Origin: Gaiellasilicea sp963749515
GTDB lineage: Bacteria; Actinomycetota; Thermoleophilia; Gaiellales; Gaiellaceae
Assembly: GCA_963749515.1 (NCBI GenBank)
Contig: CAVVMR010000009.1
Coordinates: 62,001-126,000, forward strand
Length of the DNA stretch: 64,000 nt
Direction: 5' to 3'
Both the position numbers and the translations under genes were made by a program. The notes beneath the pieces are model-generated. The model worked only from the letters and a program-made list of their open reading frames with translations, was not told where the DNA came from and searched no databases. Positions 1-7,186 of this stretch are shown here, in pieces; the first letter of the stretch is position 1; each line of letters starts with the position of its first letter.

Positions 1-113
1 TCATCTTTCGCCTCGACTTCGACTACGGGCGGATAACCGTGATCGACTGGTACGCGGAGCCAGTGCTGCGCCTCCTGAACGGGCGTGCCACCGACGTGCC
101 ACGACGAGCGTGA
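1..113 (+). CDS. C-terminal end of a probable histidine phosphatase family protein (5' partial)
   Basis: An open frame enters from the left edge (first full codon at base 3) and stops at TGA 111-113, giving 36 residues. The peptide has the alternating hydrophobic pattern DYGRITVIDWY...PVLRLLN, which resembles the last strand and tail of phosphoglycerate-mutase-like histidine phosphatases. The catalytic RHG motif would lie outside the window, so the family call is an inference from a short tail. Nothing can be said about its start or operon. Confidence 0.4.
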   Translation, partial: IFRLDFDYGRITVIDWYAEPVLRLLNGRATDVPRRA

Positions 114-406
114 TGCGTCTCGTCGAAGGTATCTACGTCGCTCGTAGAGAGGGGGTCACGCTTAGCGTGCCGATGACCTTCACGCGCCGCCTCGGAGCGA
201 GTTGGTGGGGCGGGATGCCGACAGGAGGCGAGCGTATCGCCGTCCTCAAGGCGCAGCGGAGCGCTCTTCGTTCGCGAGAACTCGCACGGTCTCCATTCTG
301 CGCTGGGTATGGAGCCTGTCATGGAGCCTTCAAAATCCAGCGCCGTGACGGCAGCGCACAGACCCGCGTCGGTGCTTCGGGCAGGAGGTGAAGATGCAAC
401 CGGCCA
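114..406. other. Region without a convincing gene
   Basis: Short overlapping frames on both strands show no coding-like composition and no credible ribosome binding site. The only structure I see is a 9-base direct repeat, ATGGAGCCT, twice with a 3-base spacer near 310-332. This fits the generally eroded character of the first 8 kb. Confidence 0.4.
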
Positions 407-703
407 CTAGCCGGAATCAGTTATCTCGAGCGGGTGTAGCGACTTGCTGATCAGCCGTCCCTCGAACGACTCATCTAGGGCTGCTCCTGCCTGCTTCCGT
501 GCGCGGCGTTCGACCAGGTCGTCCACGAACGCGCGCAGTTCGGGGCGAGGTTGATCGCACGCGATTACGACGTAGTCGCGGAGCTCACCGCTGTTGTTCC
601 GCAGTCGAGGCGGCCAGCCGCGTCGGCGGTTTGCCTCGGCGAGCGAGTCGTCGTCGGGATCGGGTTCGAACAGCGCGACCTGTGTGAAGGGTTTCGAGCG
701 CAC
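407..703 (-). CDS. Small hypothetical protein
   Basis: GTG-started frame of 98 residues, acidic near the N-terminus (DPDDD) with an amphipathic, Arg/Glu-rich second half. I do not recognise a family. No good Shine-Dalgarno sequence precedes the GTG, so the start, and perhaps the gene, may be wrong or 5'-truncated. It lies downstream of the GAF histidine kinase on the same strand but is separated from it by the SRPBCC-like debris on the opposite strand. No signal peptide or membrane segment is visible. Confidence 0.35.
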   Translation of the reverse strand: MRSKPFTQVALFEPDPDDDSLAEANRRRGWPPRLRNNSGELRDYVVIACDQPRPELRAFVDDLVERRARKQAGAALDESFEGRLISKSLHPLEITDSG

Positions 704-775
704 TCGTGGGAGGGCTAAACATTCTCAGCCGCTCTTCGTGACCCGGCATGCTTCTCGCCCGAAGTCACCCCACTG

Positions 776-952
776 ATGGACGCGGCTCCAGGAGCTCCTT
801 CGTCGTCGGAAGGTATCGAGCACGTGCGCGAGTTCGACGACACGCATTTGCACTGGGTTGTCTCGCACAAAGACCGGCGGCACGAGTTCGACACCGATTC
901 GCAGGCATGGGCCGGCTCGCTCGGAGTTCATTCAGCTGCGCGGGAGGATTAG
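776..952 (+). pseudogene. Remnant of an SRPBCC / polyketide-cyclase-like protein
   Basis: A 58-codon frame encodes IEHVREFDDTHLHWVV followed by HEFDT. This closely resembles the conserved centre of small SRPBCC (cyclase/dehydrase) stress proteins, where a VxxxDDTHLHWV strand is followed by an EWDAEIT-type strand. The preceding conserved WTxFE segment appears only in another frame (around 778-800), and the rest of the domain is missing. The frame also runs into the 3' end of the opposite-strand kinase. I read it as a frameshifted, truncated fragment, not a working gene. Confidence 0.45.
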
Positions 953-2713
953 TTCGAAGCGTGTGCCGCGCGCTCGCGGTTGGTAGACGAGGTCACCGTC
1001 GTGAGCTTGCGCGTAGGCGCGCGCGATGGTGAGCCCGAGGCCGCTGCCTTGCACGTCGTCGCCGCGACCGAAGCGCTCGAATATGCGCGGCCGGAGCTCA
1101 TCCGGGATACCGGGGCCGGCGTCCTCAACCGAGATCCGCACGTGCTCGCCGCGCTGCTCGGCGGCGATGACGACAGGCGGGCTTCCGTGGCGCGCAGCGT
1201 TGACGAGCAGGTTCGAGATGACGCGGTCGAGAACGAGCGGATCGGCGACGATCGCGAGGTCGGCTGGTACCTCGAGCCGAACCGTGTCGGGATCGAGCGT
1301 GCTGTTCGAAAGTGTTTCGGCAAGGAGGCTCCTCAGTACGAGCGGCCGAGGTTTCAACGCGATTGTGGTCGCGTCCAAGCGCGAGAGGTCGAGCAATTGC
1401 TCGATGAGCCGGGTCAGTCGTGTGCCTTGCTCGTAGCCGACCTCGACCAGCTGGCGGCGTTGCTCTTCGGGCAGCTCATCGCCGCGTCCATGCAGCGTCG
1501 CCAGCACGCCAAACACCGAGGTCGCCGGGGTCCGCAGCTCGTGCGAGGCGAAGGCGACGAAGTTCGCCCGCAGCTCGTCGACCTCCACGAGTTCCTGGTG
1601 GAGCCGCGCCTTCTCGATCGCGAGGGCAGCGCGTTCCGCCACCATCTGCAGCAACTCGGTTTCGTCCGGACTGAAGTCGCGCGGCGCGAGGCTGCCGACG
1701 TGGAGGACGCCGAGCACGTCTCCGTGAGCGAGTAGCGGCACTCCGAGCAGAGACTTGATCCCCTTCTCGCGGAGCAGAGGGTTCAACACGTCGGCGTGGC
1801 CGACGTCCGGGAGGAAGAGCGGCTGCCGCTCGGCCGCGATCCGACCCGCGAAGCCGCCACCGAGCGGGATCCGCACCCCCTGTTCGACCTCCTCCTCGAT
1901 CCCGACCGCCGCCCGCGCCACCAGCTCGCTGCGCTCGACATCCAGCAGCAGGATCGCGGCCGTATCGGTGCCGAGGATCGCGCGGATCCTGTCCAAGAGC
2001 GCGCCGAGCAACTCGTCCAGGTCGAGGTGCGTGAGTGCGGCGTCGGTCACCGCCTGCACCTGCTCGAGTCGCTCCCGCGCACGCCGCTCTGCCTCGAACA
2101 GACGCGCGTGCTCGATAGCGACGGCCACCCGATCTGCGACCAGACTCAGAAGCTCGACCTCGTCCTGCTCGAACACGCGCGGGGCGAGCGACCCGACATG
2201 TAGCACCCCGGTCGGCTCGCCCTCCACGAGCAGCGGCACCCCGAGCAGAGACGTGATCCCCTTCTCGCGGAGCAGAGGGTTCAACACGTCCGCGCGGCCG
2301 ACGTCCGGGAGGAAGAGCGGCTGCCGCTCGGCCGCGATCCGACCCGCGAAGCCGGCACCGAGCGGGATCCGCACCCCCTGTTCGACCTCCTCCTCGATCC
2401 CGACCGCCGCCCGCGCCACCAGCTCGCCGCTCTCGGCATCCAGCAGCAGGATCGCGACCGTATCGACCTCAAGCAGCGCCTGCGTCCGCTCGAGCAGAGC
2501 CGCAAGCAAGTCCTCCAGGCGCAGATGCGCCAGCGCCGCGTCGGTCACCAGCTGCAGCCGCCGCAGCCGCTCGGCGTCGCCTAGTTCGGTCTCGTCGGTC
2601 GAGGCGTGTACGACGCGCTCCGGCGACTGCCGATCCACTCGCAAACCGTCGAGCTCGTTCTCCGTGCTGACGACGCGCAGGGCAGGCCCGCGCCGCTGAT
2701 GAAACGCGCTCAT
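932..2713 (-). CDS. Soluble double-GAF sensor histidine kinase
   Basis: A 593-residue kinase with two GAF sensor domains (about residues 58-205 and 218-365), a HisKA dimerisation domain with the H-box SHELRTP (phospho-acceptor His391), and a HATPase_c domain carrying an N-box (NLLVNAARH), DxGxG (DAGPGIP) and G2 (GSGLGLTIA) motifs. No membrane helix is present, so it should sense a cytosolic signal; GAF domains commonly bind small molecules, haem or redox cofactors, but the ligand here is unknown. Its ATG overlaps the stop of the upstream STAS gene as ATGA, so the two are translationally coupled. There is no response regulator in the same operon; the nearest orphan receiver is at 6529-7008. 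The two GAF domains are near-identical over about 60 residues (see the repeat entry). Confidence 0.93.
   Translation of the reverse strand: MSAFHQRRGPALRVVSTENELDGLRVDRQSPERVVHASTDETELGDAERLRRLQLVTDAALAHLRLEDLLAALLERTQALLEVDTVAILLLDAESGELVARAAVGIEEEVEQGVRIPLGAGFAGRIAAERQPLFLPDVGRADVLNPLLREKGITSLLGVPLLVEGEPTGVLHVGSLAPRVFEQDEVELLSLVADRVAVAIEHARLFEAERRARERLEQVQAVTDAALTHLDLDELLGALLDRIRAILGTDTAAILLLDVERSELVARAAVGIEEEVEQGVRIPLGGGFAGRIAAERQPLFLPDVGHADVLNPLLREKGIKSLLGVPLLAHGDVLGVLHVGSLAPRDFSPDETELLQMVAERAALAIEKARLHQELVEVDELRANFVAFASHELRTPATSVFGVLATLHGRGDELPEEQRRQLVEVGYEQGTRLTRLIEQLLDLSRLDATTIALKPRPLVLRSLLAETLSNSTLDPDTVRLEVPADLAIVADPLVLDRVISNLLVNAARHGSPPVVIAAEQRGEHVRISVEDAGPGIPDELRPRIFERFGRGDDVQGSGLGLTIARAYAQAHDGDLVYQPRARGTRFELILPRS
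1739..2410. repeat. Near-identical internal duplication in the GAF-coding region
   Basis: About 190 bp at 1739-1930 recur at 2219-2410, exactly 480 bp (160 codons) apart, with only a handful of mismatches. They encode the core of GAF2 and GAF1 of the kinase. Flanking parts of the two domains are much more diverged, so the identity is confined to the cores. That pattern suggests gene conversion between the two domains, or selection on an identical ligand pocket, more than a simple recent whole-domain duplication. Confidence 0.85.
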
Positions 2714-3123
2714 GAAGGAACGCTCACGGTCAACAGCGATTGCACGACCGCGAAGAAGCGATCGGCTCCGGTGATCTCGAACACCTTGCGAACGTTCGGA
2801 TCCGGTGCGACCACGATCAGCTCACCCGCCTCCCGATCGAGTTGCCGCGCTGCGCGGAGAATGACATGGAGCGCGGTGGAGTCGACGAACGTCGCTTCGG
2901 AAAGGTCGACGACGAGGCGCGCCGTGCCCTCCGCGAGAGGCTCGGCCAGCGCCCGCTCGAGCTCGGGGGCCGTGTAGAGGTCGACCTCGCCGCCGGCAGC
3001 AACGACGAATGTCCCGTTCGCGAGCCGCCGGCTCGAGATCACGAAGTCGAGGCCGGGCGGAGGCGCTCCGACCCCACTCGCCACGGCGGATCTCAGCCGA
3101 ACCTCATCGCCGACAACTCGCAC
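2710..3123 (-). CDS. STAS-domain anti-sigma-factor antagonist-like protein
   Basis: A SpoIIAA/RsbV-type STAS fold fills most of the 137-residue protein, with the conserved phospho-acceptor segment FVDSTAL after the VVDLS strand. In this family, phosphorylation of the Ser by a kinase anti-sigma factor switches partner binding; no RsbW-like kinase is nearby. I chose GTG 3123 because GAGGGAGGTGG lies 4-14 bases upstream. An ATG at 3162 is in frame, but it falls inside the operator/promoter region and has no ribosome site. The gene is first of a two-gene operon with the GAF kinase and divergent from a TetR gene. The pair of operators at 3141-3179 lies just before the start. Confidence 0.85.
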   Translation of the reverse strand: MRVVGDEVRLRSAVASGVGAPPPGLDFVISSRRLANGTFVVAAGGEVDLYTAPELERALAEPLAEGTARLVVDLSEATFVDSTALHVILRAARQLDREAGELIVVAPDPNVRKVFEITGADRFFAVVQSLLTVSVPS

Positions 3124-3140
3124 CCGCCACCTCCCTCGAA

Positions 3141-3179
3141 GACAGAACGCTCTCTCTATCATAGACAGACAGTTCTGTC
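3141..3179. promoter_or_regulatory. Two TetR-type palindromic operators in the divergent promoter
   Basis: Two 16-bp palindromes of the form GAnAGA-N4-TCTnTC occur at 3141-3156 (GACAGAACGCTCTCTC) and 3164-3179 (GACAGACAGTTCTGTC, arms perfect), starting 23 bp apart. They fill the gap between the STAS gene and the TetR gene. The same motif is found as two identical copies at 7123-7138 and 7151-7166 before the paralogous TetR gene. Binding by one or both TetR proteins is inferred. Confidence 0.75.
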
Positions 3180-3197
3180 CATGTTAACCTTCCGCCG

Positions 3198-3788
3198 ATG
3201 GTCTCAAACGCCGCGACCAGCGCCAAGCCTGCACAGCCCCCCCGCGAACGCATCCTCGACACCGCCTACGAGCTTTTCTCGCACCGGGGCGTTCACGACG
3301 TCGGAATCGACGAGCTGATCGAGCGCGCAGGCGTTGCGAAGGCGACCCTGTACCGGCACTTCCCCTCCAAGGACGAGCTCGTGCTTGCCTTCCTCAAACA
3401 GCGCGAGCAGCTCTGGACCTACGGCTGGGTGGAGGCGGAGGCGCGGCGGCGCGGCGAGACGCCGGAGGAGCAACTGCTCGCGATCTTCGATCTGTTTGAC
3501 GAGTGGTTCCACAGCGACGACTTCGAAGGCTGCTCCTTCATCAACGCCCTGCTCGAGATCGGCAACCTCGACCATCCCATCGGCCGCGCCAGCGCCGACT
3601 ACCTGGAAAACATCCGGTCTGTCGTCCGCACCCTCGCCCAAGAGGCCGGGCTGCGCGACCCCGACGCATTCGCCCTCTCCTGGCACATCCTGATGAAGGG
3701 CTCGATCGTGCAGGCAGCTGAGGGCGACCGCGACGCGGCCAAGCGCGCCCAGGCACTGGGGCGCCTCCTGATCGAGCAGCACCGCTAG
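3198..3788 (+). CDS. TetR/AcrR-family transcriptional regulator (paralogue 1)
   Basis: A 196-residue regulator with an N-terminal TetR helix-turn-helix (about residues 18-63: ILDTAYELF...GIDELIERAGVAKATLYRHFPSKDEL) and an all-helical ligand domain containing DFEGCSFINALLE. It is clearly paralogous to the protein at 7187-7813, with the recognition helix KATLYRHFPSKDELVLAFL identical in both. No Shine-Dalgarno is present; an AT-richer TTAACC element about 8 bases before the ATG could be a -10, so the mRNA may be leaderless. It is divergent from the STAS-kinase operon across two palindromic operators, which suggests autoregulation and control of that operon. The ligand is unknown. Confidence 0.92.
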   Translation: MVSNAATSAKPAQPPRERILDTAYELFSHRGVHDVGIDELIERAGVAKATLYRHFPSKDELVLAFLKQREQLWTYGWVEAEARRRGETPEEQLLAIFDLFDEWFHSDDFEGCSFINALLEIGNLDHPIGRASADYLENIRSVVRTLAQEAGLRDPDAFALSWHILMKGSIVQAAEGDRDAAKRAQALGRLLIEQHR

Positions 3789-4199
3789 CGCTGAGCGGCG
3801 GCGCGGCGAACACAGCGGCGGCCCCGGCACCCGCGTCTTCTCGCGGCGCACGGCCACGATTTTCCGCGTATCCCTACTCGATTCGCGAGTCCGCGGCTGA
3901 CGAACAGGACGGCCACGGCGCGCACCCTCAAGAGGAGACATCGCCGACGTCGGCTGAGCCCCGGCGGATGAAGTGACCCCTCTCGACCTGACCACGGATT
4001 CGACCCCCTCTCTCCCGACAGAAGGCCGCAAACTCTTTACCGCGCACGCTTCCCCGCCAGAAACGCCCTCCACTCCACGAATTGCGGCACCGGGCATCAC
4101 ATGGAGCATCTATGGAGCCAAGCGGCCGCAACCCGTGGCAACCGGCCGCAAAGGGGACAGATTCGAAAACGGCTCAAACAAGCCGATCGACAGCCGGTG
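3789..4199. other. Non-coding, probably decayed stretch
   Basis: No frame on either strand has coding-like composition. It lies immediately downstream (in integrase orientation) of the integrase remnant at 4200-4350, so it may hold further eroded element sequence. I recognise nothing specific in it. Confidence 0.4.
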
Positions 4200-4350
4200 G
4201 CAACGACGTCAACCTCGTGCGAATGGAGAGCGACGATGGCTGCGGAGCGCCTGCGTCGCTTCGAACCGATGACCCCTCGGGGAGCGTCCCCCTGCCAGGC
4301 GCAGATCGCCTCCGAAACGCAGCTCGACGAGCGGGACGTGCGGGCTCGAG
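4200..4350 (-). pseudogene. Tyrosine-integrase remnant A (core-binding domain, frameshifted)
   Basis: Read on the minus strand, three frames together give the central part of a phage-type integrase core-binding (SAM-like) domain. VPLVELR comes first, then a shift to AICAWQ, then a shift back to GHRFEATQALRS. The canonical order in intact relatives is LxELxxxDIAAWxxxLPEGHRFEATQALRQVL. The catalytic domain with its R-H-R-Y residues is absent. A second remnant with the same motif is at 7822-8075. This is certainly inactive; the identification rests on the GHRFEATQAL signature. Confidence 0.6.
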
Positions 4351-4889
4351 CGCGCAAGCATCGGCGCAGCTCGAGCGGTCAGCGTCGCGGCTCGGCCACC
4401 GGGCCGGAGTCGGTCGAGCTCTCGCCTGAGCGCGTTGCGCCTCGATCCGAGTCGAGAATCCACCGATCTGCAGCCGTGGGGAGCCGGCCGTCGGCGCGAG
4501 CGATATGCCCACAACGGGTCCCCGTGGGCGTTGCTACTCCTCAATTTGAAGACTGTCCTCCTGCGCCACCGTGGCACCTCCTCGATAGACATCGAGGACC
4601 CTCTGCCACCGGGAGCGGGCGATTGACCCCTACTCTCAAGCAGAGGGAGTCAAGTCGCGCAGCCCTCGGCTCGTGGTTCGAAGTCCTCTCAGCGACTCCA
4701 ACGATCGGACCGTCTCATTCAAACCCGCGGACGAGCCCCGGTATCGCGGCGGTTCCTCGCGGATCAGGTGCTTGTTGAAGGATGGTCGTTGGCGGCGGCG
4801 CCGCTGCCGCCGGATCAATGGGTCGCGCCTGCGTGATCAGGTAGTGGTCGCAGGCGAACCCGATGCGGTGCACAATCCCTCGTCATGCC
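4351..4889. other. Intergenic debris without recognisable genes
   Basis: Open frames cross this stretch on both strands, but all are Arg/Ser/Pro-rich with no domain, ribosome site or codon bias. The leftmost part may be the eroded N-terminal region of integrase remnant A. A short tRNA-like string near 4673-4705 does not fold properly and was rejected. Confidence 0.4.
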
Positions 4890-5060
4890 GGCTGCGGCCG
4901 AGGTCGCGATGATCCTCTGGACCGCGCGCTCGGTGATCCCGACCATCGGGCGACGTCCCGTAGCGTGAGGTCGCTCAGCTGTTCTGGGCGAAGCGGAGGA
5001 GCACCTGTGCGTGATTCGTGAGGAACGTCCAGCGCGGGGCTTGTCGACAGCTCGTCGATG
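4890..5060 (-). pseudogene. Winged-helix (MarR-like) regulator remnant
   Basis: On the minus strand, WTFLTNHAQVLLRFAQ (about 5045-4980) is followed in another frame by LTLRDVARWSG. These match the first helix and HTH of a common actinobacterial winged-helix family that begins WTFLTNHAxVLLCIAxDPxxRLRDIAxxVGITERAVQRI. The recognition helix and wing cannot be read in one frame. I interpret this as a frameshifted, inactive copy. The boundaries are approximate. Confidence 0.5.
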
Positions 5061-5192
5061 CTACGACTCCCAGTTCGTGTATTATGGACGCGCCACAGAT
5101 TTCCTGCTTTTGATGTCGCGTGATTCGTTTCGAGAGTAGCAACAAACTCATCAACGGTGGACGTCCGCGCGGCTGCAGAGGCGGAGGTCGTG

Positions 5193-5543
5193 ATGGTAAT
5201 TCGGGTTGTGACAAACGATATTGAGAGCGCGAAGCTCTTGGTCGTTGATCTAGTAGGCCTTATGGGCGCGGAATGCCTCTCGCTCCAGGAGGATGGCGAG
5301 GTTGCGCTACAGCTCCGCGGCAAGGGCACCATAGCCCTGGTGCTTACGTTGGAGGCAGTCGAGCGTTGGCTCGAACAGACGGGCACTGCTGTGGCTGGGG
5401 TCTGGATTGGCGAGCGTTTGTACACGGTCGAACAAACGTCAGGATTGCATCCAAGGATTTCATCCGCCGACTGCTGGTCGATGAATGGGGCTCTCAGAGA
5501 TGACGATGGAGCTTGGACTGACACGTCTTCTCGCCGCGTTTGA
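5193..5543 (+). CDS. Small hypothetical protein
   Basis: A 116-residue protein starting at ATG 5193, chosen because GGAGG lies 5 bases upstream; a longer frame from 5157 lacks a ribosome site. Residues 1-80 look like a real globular alpha/beta domain: VIRVVTNDIESAKLL, then GEVALQL, then LEAVERWLEQTGTAVAGVWIGERLY. The last 35 residues are polar and may be out-of-frame tail sequence. Local GC is clearly lower than in neighbouring genes, suggesting transfer or relaxed selection. I do not recognise a Pfam family. It stands alone inside the decayed region, so it could be island cargo. Confidence 0.5.
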   Translation: MVIRVVTNDIESAKLLVVDLVGLMGAECLSLQEDGEVALQLRGKGTIALVLTLEAVERWLEQTGTAVAGVWIGERLYTVEQTSGLHPRISSADCWSMNGALRDDDGAWTDTSSRRV

Positions 5544-5639
5544 GCGTTGGGCGACCGGAGCTGCACACCGCGCTCGCTTCCGCGAAGACATGACGCTCGT
5601 TGACCCGGTACGCACTTGCGTTTCCGACCCGCATGGTGC

Positions 5640-5835
5640 AGCAGCCCTAACGCCACGCATGCGCCGGCGGCCGTGAGTACCGCTCCTTCGAGTTGCACCT
5701 CGCTCGCTGCAAGCTCTGTCGGGCGGACCTGGGCCGCTCGCCGAGACTGCTGCCGCTCTCGCGCTTGCGATCAACCCGGTCGCGCCACCGGCTGCGCTCC
5801 GTGAGCGCGCCCCCTGCGCCGCTCACGCCGAACGC
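5640..5835 (+). pseudogene. Anti-sigma factor (zinc-finger / RskA-like) remnant
   Basis: On the plus strand, EYRSFELHLARCKLCRADL (HxxxCxxC zinc anti-sigma signature) is followed in a different frame by AALALAINPVAPPAALRER. That is the typical continuation of RskA/ZAS anti-sigma N-terminal domains. No start codon or single frame joins them and no transmembrane segment follows. It lies tail-to-tail with the ECF sigma gene on the opposite strand, so it need not be that sigma factor's own partner. Bounds are approximate. Confidence 0.5.
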
Positions 5836-5858
5836 CGTCACTAACCGATACCGCACCG

Positions 5859-6563
5859 CTACCTCGGCGGCGTATGTGCGCCCGATCGTTGAAGGAAAGC
5901 GCTGCTCGCCCGATCCTGGGCGGGGTCGGCCTCGAAACGTTGATGGGCGGGAGACTGCGACGGGCACACAGCCACACCGGTGTATCCCAGGAGGACCCCA
6001 AGTCGCTCCAGCCCGTGGAATATCCTCGTCTTGATCGTTCCGAGCGGAACCCCAAGACGATCTGCGATCTGCGTCTGGGAGTAGCCGCCGTAATAGGCGA
6101 GCTCGAGTGCCTGGCGTTGAACGTTTGAAATCAGCTCGAGGGCATCCTGGACGGCGCGCTGCTCTTCCCGAACAGCGGCCACGTCTTCGGTGGACGGACT
6201 CGTCAGTTCTGGTTCCGCGGTGACCTCCAGGCGGCAAACGGCACGCCGGACGAGATCGACCGCGCGTCGGTGCACGATCATCAACAGCCAGCTTCGAACC
6301 CGCCCCCGAATCGGGTCAAAGTGTTCCGCCGAACGCCAGACGGACAAGAACGCGTCTTGAACCGCCTCCTCCGCAAGGCCCGGATCGCGGACAACGCGGA
6401 GGGCAAGCCCGAATGCGACACCGCCGAAGCGGTCGTAGAGCTCCCCGAGCGCCAGTTCGTCGCCCGCAGCGACCAGGCTGAGGAGCGTTTCGTCGGATGC
6501 GCGCGGCAGACAACGTCCAGGCACGGCGTTAGACCCCGACCGCGTAAGCACCGGACCACTCAA
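5859..6563 (-). CDS. ECF (RpoE-type) RNA polymerase sigma factor
   Basis: The protein contains sigma region 2 (about residues 30-95: ELALGELYDRFGG, AEEAVQDAFLSVWR, GRVRSWLLMIVHRRAVDLVRR) and region 4 (about 140-190: NVQRQALELAYYGGYSQTQIADRLGVPLGTIKTRI). It is an ECF sigma of the SigK-like type, normally held by a membrane anti-sigma factor. No intact anti-sigma gene adjoins it; only a remnant lies on the other strand. The listed start is TTG 6563, overlapping the receiver gene; GTG 6524, just after that gene's stop, is at least as likely. A roughly 40-residue unstructured tail beyond region 4 is unusual and could reflect a mutated stop. Confidence 0.88.
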   Translation of the reverse strand: MSGPVLTRSGSNAVPGRCLPRASDETLLSLVAAGDELALGELYDRFGGVAFGLALRVVRDPGLAEEAVQDAFLSVWRSAEHFDPIRGRVRSWLLMIVHRRAVDLVRRAVCRLEVTAEPELTSPSTEDVAAVREEQRAVQDALELISNVQRQALELAYYGGYSQTQIADRLGVPLGTIKTRIFHGLERLGVLLGYTGVAVCPSQSPAHQRFEADPAQDRASSAFLQRSGAHTPPR

Positions 6564-7008
6564 GTGTCCGGGCGATCAGCGCCCCGAACGCGACCGGATC
6601 GAACGGCTTTGCGACGTACGCGAATGCGCCGACGCCGCGCGCGCGCGCTTCGTTGGCGGGTTCGCCACTCAGGAACATGAACGGGATGCGCCGCGTCCAG
6701 GGATGCCCCCGAAGCAGTTCTGCCACTTCGAAGCCGTCCAGTCCAGGCATCGACACGTCGAGGACCACGAGGTCCGGACGCTCGCGCCGTGCGAGCTCGA
6801 ATCCTTGTGCGCCCTCCTCCGCCATCAGCACCTCGATCCCGAGCAAGCGGAGGGTCACCGCACAGAGCATCCTGATAGCAGCGTCGTCATCGACGAGAAG
6901 CACGCGTGGCGGGTCGGTGCGCTTTCGGAATTCGCGAGACCGCGCGGCTGTCGTACGTTGCGCAAAGTCGATCAGACCCCCGGCATCTCGGTCCAGAACG
7001 TAGGACAT
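6529..7008 (-). CDS. Single-domain response regulator (receiver only)
   Basis: A CheY-like receiver: acidic pair in VLLVDDD, phospho-acceptor Asp in LVVLDVSMPG, conserved Ser in FLSGE and Lys in AKPFDP. There is no output domain. I start at ATG 7008 (159 residues); an upstream ATG at 7095 would add 29 polar residues and run towards the operator. The gene precedes the ECF sigma gene in the same direction with overlapping or abutting ends, so they form one operon. A lone receiver coupled to an ECF factor suggests phosphorelay input to sigma control, possibly from the orphan GAF kinase at 932-2713; that link is inference. Confidence 0.85.
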   Translation of the reverse strand: MSYVLDRDAGGLIDFAQRTTAARSREFRKRTDPPRVLLVDDDAAIRMLCAVTLRLLGIEVLMAEEGAQGFELARRERPDLVVLDVSMPGLDGFEVAELLRGHPWTRRIPFMFLSGEPANEARARGVGAFAYVAKPFDPVAFGALIARTLEWSGAYAVGV

Positions 7009-7116
7009 GGCAACCCATCTACGTGTGGACGGCCGGGGGTTAGGGCCGTCGCTATTCTTCTCCTGATTACTGCGCAACTGAGTCCCCCTCGTCATCTAGC
7101 CGGAAACTGTCGTAGC

Positions 7117-7170
7117 CTTATAGACAGAGCGTTCTTTCTCTATTCTTATAGACAGAGCGTTCTTTCTCTA
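7117..7170. promoter_or_regulatory. Perfect 26-bp tandem repeat carrying two TetR-type operators
   Basis: Bases 7117-7142 and 7145-7170 are identical 26-mers separated by TT. Each contains the palindromic core GACAGAGCGTTCTTTC (7123-7138, 7151-7166) with the form GAnAGA-N4-TCTnTC shared with the site pair at 3141-3179. TAAACT at 7169-7174 could be the -10 for the TetR gene starting at 7187, putting the second operator over the -35. The site also faces the receiver-sigma operon start. Exact tandem identity implies recent duplication or strong selection. Confidence 0.8.
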
Positions 7171-7186
7171 AACTCATACTGAAAGG

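Noticed and set aside
4673..4705. tRNA-like GGTTCGAAGTCC...GACTCCA string
   Set aside because: The putative T-stem does not pair (position 61 is T and two mismatches) and no acceptor partner is found.
4101..4778. 225-codon plus-strand open frame
   Set aside because: Low-complexity Arg/Ser/Pro composition; it overlaps the integrase remnant recognised on the other strand.
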